A stretch of 49,145 nt of DNA, taken from Actinobacillus sp. Lineage in GTDB: Bacteria > Pseudomonadota > Gammaproteobacteria > Enterobacterales > Pasteurellaceae. Below the pieces are notes generated by a model, which worked only from the letters and a program-made list of their open reading frames with translations, searched no databases and was not told the origin of the DNA. The stretch is taken from NCBI GenBank assembly GCA_020026115.1, contig JAHHQY010000007.1:1-49145 (forward strand). Reading direction: 5' to 3'. Both the position numbers and the translations under genes were made by a program. This document shows, piece by piece, positions 1-7,329 of this stretch (position 1 is the stretch's first letter; every line of letters begins with the position of its first letter).

Positions 1-685
1 TATTTTCTTTTATTTTCTCACTCCAGATCATTTTTCCACCTGATGATTTATACGGATTTCCATTTACATCTGGAAAATCGAATTGAGTAAACCAATAGCT
101 AAAAATTGTTTGAAGCTGCTTCTCTAAATTATTGTTTATCTTATAATTATTTAAAATTTTTCTATCAATTAATGATAAAGTTTTAGATAAATCATCTTGT
201 TTTTCTTTAGATGGAATTTGGAATTTTAATGTAGTAAGATAGTCAACATTAATATTATCTTGAATACTTCCTGTTGCAGCATTTTTAATAAAATATTTAA
301 TGTATTCGAATACATAATACATAAAAATTTCAGATGATTCTTTTGGATTTGCAGTAAATCCCACGATACTATCTGGAAAGCACATAGGATAACTTAATAT
401 ACCTGTTTCTGCAATATTAGCAGCAATAGTTATACATAAAGTTCCTTCATCCCATAATTTACTTTGTTTAAGTCCAAATTCTCCATATTTTTGGGAATGA
501 TTAGAGATAAATAAAATTGAATCTTTTACATCCCCAGTTTGAATAAAGGGATATTTTCCATTCTCAAATAATTTAGAATCGTTTCTAGGACGATGTTTTG
601 AAATTCCTCTTGAAAAATCCCCTAAGTCTTTTAATTTTCTTGTATTCCAATGTTCGTTAAACTTAGTTTTGTTATAAATCACCAT
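1..685 (-). CDS. hsdS: Type I restriction-modification specificity subunit HsdS (3' end beyond window)
   Basis: Reading the minus strand from ATG at 685 gives an uninterrupted frame of 228 codons that runs off the window edge, so only the N-terminal half is present. A good ribosome site (AGGAGAT) precedes the ATG. The protein opens with a target-recognition-domain pattern (WNTRKLKDLGDFSRG, then YPFIQTGDVKDS), has the LTTLKFQIPSKEKQ segment and a helical region ending near residues 195-205, and then YKSSGGKMIWSE, the conserved stretch between the two target domains of HsdS. HsdS sets the DNA sequence recognised by the HsdMS methylase and HsdRMS nuclease. The hsdM and hsdR genes are not in the window. 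The start lies 8 bases past the recombinase stop, so the two genes are probably co-transcribed. The family assignment rests on motif pattern only. Confidence 0.8.
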   Translation of the reverse strand, partial: MVIYNKTKFNEHWNTRKLKDLGDFSRGISKHRPRNDSKLFENGKYPFIQTGDVKDSILFISNHSQKYGEFGLKQSKLWDEGTLCITIAANIAETGILSYPMCFPDSIVGFTANPKESSEIFMYYVFEYIKYFIKNAATGSIQDNINVDYLTTLKFQIPSKEKQDDLSKTLSLIDRKILNNYKINNNLEKQLQTIFSYWFTQFDFPDVNGNPYKSSGGKMIWSEKIKEN

Positions 686-693
686 AATCTCCT

Positions 694-1683
694 TTATCCG
701 ATATATTTTCTATGTGCAATTTTTACATTGCTTTGTTTTACCATTGCATACTGCAAGGTTGTATCAATTCTTTTATGTCCTAATAGTTTTTGCAACTGTT
801 CTATAGGCATTCCTTTGTCTATTGCTATTGTTGCTAAAGTTCTTCTGAATTTATGTGGATGAACTTTAGCTAATCCTAAGCTTTTTCCTAACGATCTTAA
901 TCTCGATTCTATACCGCCTATACTCAGTCTATTACAAGGACGTTTCAAGGATACAAACAATGCTGTATTATTATCCGTTCTAGCCTCTAAATAATTTTTA
1001 AGATGGATTTTAGTTCGAGCATCAAAATAAACAACTCTTTCTTTGTTTCCTTTACCATAGACAATACATTCTCTTTCTTGAAAATCTATATCATCTCTGT
1101 TTAACAGAACCATTTCCCCTACACGCATACCTGTCGAAGCTAATAAATCTATCATCGCTAAATCTCTTAATTCTTGACAAGAGTCACGCATTAATTCTAA
1201 TGATTCATCAGAGTATGTTTCTTTAATCGTTGAAGGTGATTTAATTTTATGAATTCTTTTCATTGGGTTTTTTAAAATATAATCTTCATCTTCCAACCAT
1301 GAAAAAAAACTAGATAAAATTCTTCTAATATTATCTATAGTCGTTTGTGAAACTTTTCTTTCAGCTTGATAACTAATCAGATATTCTCTAATATCATCTG
1401 TTTCTAATACGCTATAATTTTTATTTAGTGATACGAACATAGCTTCAATTGTCGCTTTGTAGTAGTTAGCTGACTTCAACGAACACCCTTCAACTTTTTT
1501 AGAAGCCAAAAACAAATCAAGAATTTCTTTATTTTCTATTTTCGATTGAGCAACATCATGTATTTCTATAACATTAACCTTGAACAAGATATTTCTCAAA
1601 ACTTCTCTTAGCTGACTCAGTTGAGCATTATTTATGCTTCCAAGCATACATTGAATTACTTCATTAATAATTTTTTCTTTCAT
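694..1683 (-). CDS. Tyrosine recombinase (XerC/D-like; candidate hsdS invertase)
   Basis: A 329-residue site-specific recombinase with an N-terminal core-binding SAM-like domain (about residues 50-145) and a C-terminal catalytic domain. The catalytic set is complete: Arg187 in STGMRVGE, a beta-hairpin Lys in KGNKER (211 or 214), His277-x-x-Arg280 in HPHKFR, His303 in LGHKR and the nucleophile Tyr312 in LQYA. An AGGAG ribosome site precedes ATG at 1683. It is not the housekeeping XerC or XerD by context: it stands alone in an AT-rich patch immediately upstream of hsdS on the same strand. Recombinases in this position often invert segments of hsdS genes and so switch methylation specificity; that role is inferred from neighbourhood. 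It could instead be the integrase of a small element. Confidence 0.85.
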   Translation of the reverse strand: MKEKIINEVIQCMLGSINNAQLSQLREVLRNILFKVNVIEIHDVAQSKIENKEILDLFLASKKVEGCSLKSANYYKATIEAMFVSLNKNYSVLETDDIREYLISYQAERKVSQTTIDNIRRILSSFFSWLEDEDYILKNPMKRIHKIKSPSTIKETYSDESLELMRDSCQELRDLAMIDLLASTGMRVGEMVLLNRDDIDFQERECIVYGKGNKERVVYFDARTKIHLKNYLEARTDNNTALFVSLKRPCNRLSIGGIESRLRSLGKSLGLAKVHPHKFRRTLATIAIDKGMPIEQLQKLLGHKRIDTTLQYAMVKQSNVKIAHRKYIG

Positions 1684-2050
1684 AGTTATTCTCCTATTTA
1701 TAGAGAATGACTATGGAGTGGTAATCTCTTATTAATCTTCTGCCACTCGCAGAGTTAAAGATATCACATTGAATAAGCAATAATAAATCAGACTTGAAAA
1801 AATTAAAAGAATATATAAAACAATTTAAAGATAATAAAATTGATAGGTGGTTATTTTATATAAGATTTTAGAAAAACAATGGTTGTATGGAAAATGTAGA
1901 AGCTTAAAGCAAGCTAGCATTTCATTTTTAACCATTTAAATTTTATAGAAAAATGATGAACTATCATATTTAATGAGTAATAAATAAGTATATTGATATT
2001 GTTTGAAAGAGAAGAAAAGAAATAATCAGATCTTACTAATGAGTAGGAGT
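1684..2050. other. AT-rich intergenic region without a gene
   Basis: About 370 bases between the recombinase start and the tyrA end. It is very AT-rich, with stops in every frame, and I see no RNA gene. The recombinase promoter must lie here on the minus strand, but no hexamer pair is good enough to name. The dispersed motif found throughout the backbone is missing here and first appears at the right edge (2051). Confidence 0.6.
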
Positions 2051-2086
2051 CTCGCGCCGAAAAATCGCTGAAATTTCGGTGCGAGT
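2051..2086. terminator. Inverted pair of uptake-like motifs, probable tyrA terminator
   Basis: CTCGCGCCGAAAAA at 2051-2064 faces its complement at 2071-2086 (AAATTTCGGTGCGAGT). The arms form a stem of about 12 pairs with one A-C mismatch and a short loop. It lies 7 bases beyond the tyrA stop codon, where a terminator is expected, though no long T-run follows. It is one of four such inverted pairs in the window. Confidence 0.6.
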
Positions 2087-2092
2087 GGGGGG

Positions 2093-3217
2093 TTATAGGT
2101 GGCGGTTGTCGTGAGCTTGTTGTAAAAGTTGGCGACTTTCTTTTAAAAAGAGTGATGAATAGTCCCCAAACCAGTTTTTTATTTGATTAAAACTATCAAT
2201 AAAGCCTTGTTTATCGTCATTTTCAAAAAAAGCCAAACTCTCTTCATAACTTTGTTTCAGGCTTTCAATAACGGCTAAATTTTCAGGCTTATCCATAATA
2301 ATATCTGCGTATAATTCCGCGTCTTGCGCGAATAAACGGCCGATCATAGCTAATTCCAAACGATAAATCGGTGAAGATAAAGCGAGTAAATTGGCTAAAT
2401 CAACATTTTGTTTTGATAAATGCAAGCCGTTGGTGAAGGTCGCAAAGTGGCGTAGGGCTTGAATATACGTCATACTTTTATCGTGTTCTTTGGCGTCAAT
2501 ATGATGAATTTTTGCGCCCCAAATTTGAATTTGTTGTAAAAGCCATTGATAACGTTCAGGAAAACGTCCATCGCAAGCGACGACCACTTGTTTTGCCATA
2601 CTGGTAATGTCAGAGCCAAACATCGGGTGCAAACCTAAAACGGCGCCTTGATGCACAGCTAGCATGCGTTCTAAAGGTTTTTCTTTGACGGAAGTTAAAT
2701 CCGCTAAGAGCATATTTTCTGTTAAAAATGGCGCGAGTTTTTCAATAATTTCCACGGTTTTATTGATTGGCACGGCCACAATGACGGCATCGGCTTTCGC
2801 CAAAAGTTGAGAAGCGCAAGGCCAGTCATCTTTATCCAGCGTGCTAACTTCATAGCCCGAAAGGCTTAAATAATGCGCAAATAAAGACCCCAGTTTTCCT
2901 TTTCCGCCAACAATAACGATTTTTTTAATGGCCGTATTAACCGTTTTAAAGCCAAATTGATTTTCACGTTGATAAGATTCACGCATTAAACGTCTTAAAA
3001 TGTCTTCAATTAAATCCGCGGAAATGCCGTTTTTTTCGGCTTCTTGACGGCGTGCTTGAATCATCGCAAACTCACGCTCAGGCACATAAATAGGCAATCC
3101 ATGTGTGTGTTTTACTTCGCCAACTTTTTTCACTAACGCCAAACGTTGACGAATAAGATTAAGCAAGGCTCGGTCTAATTGATCAATTTCATCTCTTAAT
3201 TCGGTTAATGCGTTCAT
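2093..3217 (-). CDS. tyrA: Bifunctional chorismate mutase / prephenate dehydrogenase (T-protein)
   Basis: A 374-residue cytoplasmic enzyme that converts chorismate to prephenate and then, with NAD+, to 4-hydroxyphenylpyruvate, the tyrosine precursor. Residues 1-90 are an AroQ-type mutase domain (LRDEIDQLDRALLNLIRQR, then VPEREFAMIQARR). From about residue 104 a Rossmann fold begins (IVIVGGKGKLGSLFAHYL), followed by the dehydrogenase motif LGLHPMFGSD. Length and domain order match enterobacterial and Haemophilus TyrA. It follows aroF by 16 bases on the same strand, the aroF-tyrA operon also seen in E. coli, so it is probably controlled by the TyrR-like boxes upstream of aroF. Confidence 0.96.
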   Translation of the reverse strand: MNALTELRDEIDQLDRALLNLIRQRLALVKKVGEVKHTHGLPIYVPEREFAMIQARRQEAEKNGISADLIEDILRRLMRESYQRENQFGFKTVNTAIKKIVIVGGKGKLGSLFAHYLSLSGYEVSTLDKDDWPCASQLLAKADAVIVAVPINKTVEIIEKLAPFLTENMLLADLTSVKEKPLERMLAVHQGAVLGLHPMFGSDITSMAKQVVVACDGRFPERYQWLLQQIQIWGAKIHHIDAKEHDKSMTYIQALRHFATFTNGLHLSKQNVDLANLLALSSPIYRLELAMIGRLFAQDAELYADIIMDKPENLAVIESLKQSYEESLAFFENDDKQGFIDSFNQIKNWFGDYSSLFLKESRQLLQQAHDNRHL

Positions 3218-3233
3218 TTTTATCTTCCTTTTA

Positions 3234-4295
3234 TTATCTTTTTTTCAGCGTATCGGCCATATTTCTTAATAAGGATTCGGTTGTTGCCCAATCAATGCAG
3301 GCATCGGTAATGGAAACGCCGTATTGCATATCAGCTACGTCTTGCTCGGCAGATTGGTTGCCCGCAAATAAATGGCTTTCTAACATTAAACCGATAATGG
3401 ATTGATTACCTTGCAGAAGTTGTTCTAACACGGCTTGAGCGACAACTGCTTGTTGGCGGTAATCTTTATTTGAATTACTGTGACTGCAATCAATCATAAT
3501 GGCTTGTTCAAGGCCCGCTTTATCTAAGGCTTGTTCACATTCTTTTACAAAATGACTTTGGTAATTCGGCCCTTTGCCACCGCGTAAAATAATATGCCCA
3601 TCAGGATTTCCCGCCGTTTTTAAAATATTCACTTGGCCGTTTTGGTTAATGCCCATAAAACTATGTTGTTTAGAAGAGGCTTTCATTGCGTTAATGGCGG
3701 TGTCTAAATTTCCATCAGTACCATTTTTAAAACCCACCGCCATAGAAAGACCAGAAGCTAATTCTCGGTGCGTTTGGGATTCTGTGGTTCTCGCGCCAAT
3801 GGCTGACCAGCTAAATAAATCAGCAACATACTGCGGGCTAATTGGGTCTAAAGCTTCCGTGGCCAAAGGTAAACCTAATTCTGAAAGCTCAAGCAACAAA
3901 TGGCGCGCAATATGTAAGCCTTCTTCAATTTTAAAAGAACCATCAATGCAAGGGTCATTGATTAAGCCTTTCCAGCCAACGGTTGTTCTAGGTTTTTCAA
4001 AATATACGCGCATAACAAGGTAAAGTTCATCTTTCAATTCATCGGCCAAGGCTTTTAATTTATGGGCGTATTCAAGGGCGGATTTCGGGTCATGAATAGA
4101 GCAAGGGCCAACGACCACTAATAAACGTGGGTCTTTTTTATGGATAATATTAGCAATGGTTTGGCGTGATTGTTCAATTTGCACTTGTAATTGCGCCGAT
4201 AAAGGTAATTTTGCTTTTAATTCAGCAGGCGTCACCAACACTTTTTCATCAAGAATATTAACATTATGAATACGATCTTTATTTGTTACGTTCAT
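3234..4295 (-). CDS. aroF: 3-deoxy-7-phosphoheptulonate synthase, AroF type
   Basis: A 353-residue class I DAHP synthase, which condenses phosphoenolpyruvate with erythrose 4-phosphate in the first step of the shikimate pathway. Family blocks are intact: VVGPCSIHDPKSALEYA, MRVYFEKPRTTVGWKGL, SAIGARTTESQTHRE, GFKNGTDG, HIILRGGKGPNY and DCSHSNSNKD. The N-terminus (NVNILDEKVLVTPAELK) and the core resemble E. coli AroF more than AroG, and the tyrA neighbour agrees. That makes a tyrosine-inhibited isozyme likely, although the effector cannot be proven from sequence. Candidate TyrR operators lie 26-196 bases upstream of the start. Confidence 0.93.
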   Translation of the reverse strand: MNVTNKDRIHNVNILDEKVLVTPAELKAKLPLSAQLQVQIEQSRQTIANIIHKKDPRLLVVVGPCSIHDPKSALEYAHKLKALADELKDELYLVMRVYFEKPRTTVGWKGLINDPCIDGSFKIEEGLHIARHLLLELSELGLPLATEALDPISPQYVADLFSWSAIGARTTESQTHRELASGLSMAVGFKNGTDGNLDTAINAMKASSKQHSFMGINQNGQVNILKTAGNPDGHIILRGGKGPNYQSHFVKECEQALDKAGLEQAIMIDCSHSNSNKDYRQQAVVAQAVLEQLLQGNQSIIGLMLESHLFAGNQSAEQDVADMQYGVSITDACIDWATTESLLRNMADTLKKR

Positions 4296-4320
4296 GGCGT
4301 GTCCTTATTACTTTGTTGCT

Positions 4321-4360
4321 TGTAAATATTTAAGTACAGTTAAGTAAAAATAAATTTACA
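4321..4360. promoter_or_regulatory. Two tandem TyrR-like operator boxes
   Basis: The TyrR consensus is TGTAAA-N6-TTTACA. TGTAAATATTTAAGTACA at 4321-4338 matches 10 of 12 defined positions and AGTAAAAATAAATTTACA at 4343-4360 matches 11 of 12. They are spaced 22 bases, about two helical turns, and lie just upstream of aroF-tyrA, a classic TyrR target. Function is inferred. Confidence 0.55.
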
Positions 4361-4473
4361 GAAGAAAAAACGAACTTGCAACAAAAATAAAAAGAATTTA
4401 CAAAATAATTGTTATTTCTTAAATAAATCCAAGCAAGAAAAACACAAAACGCTTATTTTTTAGTAAAAATAAC

Positions 4474-4491
4474 TGTACAGATTACTGTACA
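4474..4491. promoter_or_regulatory. Third, upstream TyrR-like box
   Basis: TGTACAGATTACTGTACA matches the TGTAAA-N6-TTTACA consensus at 10 of 12 positions and is itself a near-perfect palindrome. With the pair at 4321-4360 it gives the multi-box arrangement typical of cooperative TyrR repression. It could also be an unrelated palindrome. Confidence 0.4.
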
Positions 4492-4534
4492 AATTTAGTT
4501 GTTGGCTTTAAAAAATTTTTTTGTCAAAAAAATC

Positions 4535-4550
4535 ACTCGCACCGAAAAAA
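4535..4550 (+). repeat. Uptake-like motif, single intergenic copy
   Basis: ACTCGCACCGAAAAAA, a perfect copy of the dispersed ACTCGCRCCGAAAAW motif, upstream of aroF and without an inverted partner. Confidence 0.7.
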
Positions 4551-4562
4551 GATACATAAAAA

Positions 4563-4610
4563 AAAGCGGATAGGCTGAAACCTTATCCGCTTTTTTTATG
4601 TGCTGAGAGG
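4563..4610. repeat. 48-bp direct repeat, copy 1 (bidirectional terminator hairpin)
   Basis: This stretch is identical to 5626-5673. It contains the inverted repeat AGCGGATA / TATCCGCT with A and T runs on its two sides, so it can terminate transcription in both directions. The copies are 1063 bases apart and bracket the DUF4268 gene. Confidence 0.85.
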
Positions 4611-4626
4611 TTGATGAAAGCAACAC

Positions 4627-5544
4627 TTATAAATAATCTTTAAACACAAGTTCGAGTTGTTTTACGCGTTCTATACAGTCTGTTATAAGAGCAGGGTAAT
4701 TTTCTATGCGTTTAAAATCTAAACCCGTAAGAGAAGATTTAATTTTTGAAACTTTTTTGTTTGCAACGTTTTCCCAAACTAAAGGAAAGTTAAGTTTTTT
4801 TTCAATTTCTTTTTTTTGAGAAAATAAATGGGCAAACAATGCCTTGTTATTTTTAATGTATAAGTCAATGCTAAGGCGGTTTTCTTTCGCTAAAAGCGTT
4901 AAGCAAATATGCGCGTTTTTATTTCCAAGGGCAACATCATACCAAGAAGACGAGGTGGCTTTTCGCATATTAAAAGGTTGGCCTTTTTCGCAAAGCACTT
5001 TGTTAAAGGTTTGCCAAAAGGTTAAACGTTCAAGTTCTGCAGGGGATAAGTTTTGTTGCTGTTTATTAAAAGCAATGGGCTTTTCAATAATCTTAAATTT
5101 CGGCGCGGGTAAAGATTGGCCAATTTTATAGGCTTTAATTTCGACTAAGAAAAAAGAGATTTCTTTTGCCATATTATGGTTCAGCCATTGAATGGCACTT
5201 TTATGTTCTTCGCGGGCTTTTTTAACAATCCAAATAATCACGCTAGCATCGAGACCGGAAGCGTAGGTAATTAATTTGCCTAAGTGATCGTGGTTTGTTG
5301 CTTCAAGTTGATTTTCAATAATTACCTTAAAGCCTGTGATTTCATCTTGTGCCATGAGATCACAGCGATAAGCACCAACAGAAACTTCTTGTTTGATATC
5401 CGTCAAGCGAAGGCCTAAGGCTTCGTTAAGTAAAAGCATATTTTCTTCTTTTGCGAGCCATTTGGAAAAATCATATTGTTCATTTGGCCATATTTCTCTA
5501 AGGTGGACTTGTTCTAATTTGCCCAAATTGATATGTGTGCGCAT
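4627..5544 (-). CDS. DUF4268 protein with PD-(D/E)XK nuclease-like core
   Basis: A 305-residue soluble protein. The N-terminal half carries a restriction-nuclease-like core: KQEVSVGAYRCDLMAQD (Asp62), then VIIENQLEATNHDHLGKL (Glu77-Asn-Gln79) and ITYASGLDASVIIWI. These are the conserved blocks of a family found scattered in bacterial accessory regions, with a C-terminal DUF4268 region (WYDVALGNKNAHICLTLL onward). The biochemical activity is unproven; a role in DNA cleavage or defence is inferred from the fold. The gene is isolated between aroF and guaA and is flanked exactly by the 48-bp direct repeats, which suggests insertion at or duplication of the terminator. It has no obvious partner gene. 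AGGAAAC precedes ATG at 5544. Confidence 0.8.
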   Translation of the reverse strand: MRTHINLGKLEQVHLREIWPNEQYDFSKWLAKEENMLLLNEALGLRLTDIKQEVSVGAYRCDLMAQDEITGFKVIIENQLEATNHDHLGKLITYASGLDASVIIWIVKKAREEHKSAIQWLNHNMAKEISFFLVEIKAYKIGQSLPAPKFKIIEKPIAFNKQQQNLSPAELERLTFWQTFNKVLCEKGQPFNMRKATSSSWYDVALGNKNAHICLTLLAKENRLSIDLYIKNNKALFAHLFSQKKEIEKKLNFPLVWENVANKKVSKIKSSLTGLDFKRIENYPALITDCIERVKQLELVFKDYL

Positions 5545-5625
5545 TAAGTTTCCTTTTACTTTTTTTCTTTTTTTTAATCTAACGCATTGTTTCGTTTATG
5601 TTATTTAGATGTTTTCATAAAAATT

Positions 5626-5673
5626 AAAGCGGATAGGCTGAAACCTTATCCGCTTTTTTTATGTGCTGAGAGG
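5626..5673. repeat. 48-bp direct repeat, copy 2 (guaA terminator)
   Basis: Identical to 4563-4610. It lies 4 bases beyond the guaA stop, so this copy is most simply the native guaA terminator and the other copy the duplicate. Confidence 0.85.
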
Positions 5674-5677
5674 GGGA

Positions 5678-7237
5678 TTATTCCCACTCGATAGTTGCAG
5701 GTGGTTTGCCTGAAATATCGTAAACAACGCGGGAAATACCGCTTACTTCGTTGATAATGCGGTTAGACACTTTGCCAAGGAAATCGTATGGTAAGTGCGC
5801 CCAGTGTGCGGTCATAAAGTCAATGGTTTCAACAGCGCGTAACGCAATCACCCAGTCATATTTACGGCCATCGCCCATAACACCAACAGATTTAATTGGT
5901 AAGAATACGCTAAAGGCTTGGCTGACTTTGTAGTAATAGCCGGCGTTGTATAATTCTTCGATGAAAATTGCGTCAGCACGGCGTAATAAATCGCAGTATT
6001 CTTTTTTGATTTCACCTAAAACACGCACGCCTAAGCCAGGGCCTGGGAATGGGTGGCGATTTAACATTTCAGCAGGTAAACCTAAAGCTAAACCAATTTT
6101 GCGCACTTCATCTTTGAAAAGTTCGCGTAAAGGTTCAACTAAGCCAAGTTTCATATAATCAGGTAATCCGCCCACATTGTGGTGAGATTTAATCACATGT
6201 GCTTTACCTGTTTTGCTCGCAGCAGATTCAATCACATCAGGATAAATAGTGCCTTGTGCTAACCATTTTACGTTGGTTTGTTTGTGTGATTCTTCATCAA
6301 AAACATCAACAAACACTTTGCCAATGGTTTTACGTTTCGCTTCAGGTTCATCAATACCTTTTAACGCTTCTAAGAAACGATCTTCAGCATCAACGCGAAT
6401 AATGTTTAAGCCGAATTTATCGCCAAACATTTCCATAACTTGATCGGCTTCATTTAAACGTAATAAGCCGTTATCTACGAAAACGCAGTGTAAATTTTTA
6501 CCGATAGCGCGATGTAAAAGTAGGGCAGTGACAGATGAGTCCACACCGCCTGAAAGACCAAGAATCACTTCATCATCACCAACTTGTTCTTTAATACGTT
6601 TTACTGCGTCTTCGATAATGTTTTCTGCAGTCCATTCGGTTTTACATTGGCAAATATTCACCACGAAGTTGGTTAATAAACCTAAACCACATTTTGTATG
6701 GGTCACTTCTGGGTGGAATTGTACGCCGTAGAAATGACGGCTTTCATCGCTCATTGCCGCGATAGGGCAAGTTTGAGTAGAAGCAACTACATTAAAGTTT
6801 TCTGGTAAGCGAGTAACTTTATCGCCGTGGCTCATCCAAACATCAAGATGTTGATTTTCTTCACCTAATTGTGCGAAAAGTTGGTCAACTTTGTTTAAGC
6901 CGATCGCAGCATAGCCAAACTCACGATGTTCAGAGCTTTCGGTTAAACCGCCAAGTTGCATAGCCATGGTTTGCATACCATAGCAAATACCTAAAACAGG
7001 CACGCCTGCTTGGAATACGTAATCAGGGGCTACAGGGCTATTTTCTTCTGTAGTGCTTTCAGGACCGCCAGAAAGGATAATCCCTTTTGGATTAAATTCA
7101 CGAATTTGTTCTTCGGTTACGTCCCATGCCCAAAGTTCGCAGTAAACACCGATTTCACGAATACGGCGCGCGATAAGCTGAGTGTATTGTGAGCCGAAGT
7201 CTAAGATTAAAATTTTGTCTTGATGAATGTTGCTCAT
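5678..7237 (-). CDS. guaA: GMP synthase (glutamine-hydrolysing)
   Basis: A 519-residue cytoplasmic enzyme that aminates XMP to GMP using glutamine and ATP. The class I amidotransferase domain has the nucleophile in GICYGMQ and the His-Glu pair in FHPEVTHT. The ATP-pyrophosphatase domain has the P-loop GLSGGVDSS, and the dimerisation domain ends in the family's C-terminal GKPPATIEWE. I chose ATG at 7237 (MSNIHQDKILILDFGSQYTQ) because GGAAT precedes it and the family starts there. An upstream in-frame ATG at 7276 would add 13 residues that resemble no family sequence. It lies downstream of guaB on the same strand, the guaBA order, with an inverted motif pair between the genes. Confidence 0.97.
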   Translation of the reverse strand: MSNIHQDKILILDFGSQYTQLIARRIREIGVYCELWAWDVTEEQIREFNPKGIILSGGPESTTEENSPVAPDYVFQAGVPVLGICYGMQTMAMQLGGLTESSEHREFGYAAIGLNKVDQLFAQLGEENQHLDVWMSHGDKVTRLPENFNVVASTQTCPIAAMSDESRHFYGVQFHPEVTHTKCGLGLLTNFVVNICQCKTEWTAENIIEDAVKRIKEQVGDDEVILGLSGGVDSSVTALLLHRAIGKNLHCVFVDNGLLRLNEADQVMEMFGDKFGLNIIRVDAEDRFLEALKGIDEPEAKRKTIGKVFVDVFDEESHKQTNVKWLAQGTIYPDVIESAASKTGKAHVIKSHHNVGGLPDYMKLGLVEPLRELFKDEVRKIGLALGLPAEMLNRHPFPGPGLGVRVLGEIKKEYCDLLRRADAIFIEELYNAGYYYKVSQAFSVFLPIKSVGVMGDGRKYDWVIALRAVETIDFMTAHWAHLPYDFLGKVSNRIINEVSGISRVVYDISGKPPATIEWE

Positions 7238-7281
7238 TGAGATTCCTGAGTTAAAAGTAAATAAAATAGAATGCAAAAATC

Positions 7282-7320
7282 ACTCGCACCGAAAAATGGG
7301 GTTAAAAATTCGGTGCGAGT
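7282..7320. terminator. Inverted pair of uptake-like motifs between guaB and guaA
   Basis: ACTCGCACCGAAAAAT at 7282-7297 faces its inverse at 7305-7320 (ATTCGGTGCGAGT). The stem is about 13 pairs around a short loop, 10 bases past the guaB stop. It may terminate or attenuate guaB transcription before guaA. Confidence 0.6.
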
Positions 7321-7329
7321 GTTAATGGA

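Noticed and set aside
3751..3780. Near-matches to the dispersed motif (for example around 3764, 5098, 18646, 19746, 26850)
   Set aside because: They differ from the core or its A-tract at one or more positions, so I left them out of the count of 17.
3574..4023. 149-codon plus-strand frame opposite aroF
   Set aside because: It lies wholly within the well-conserved aroF gene and shows no family features; an antisense shadow.
4563..5673. Possible CRISPR from the 48-bp repeats
   Set aside because: There are only two copies with a gene between them, and the repeat is a terminator hairpin.
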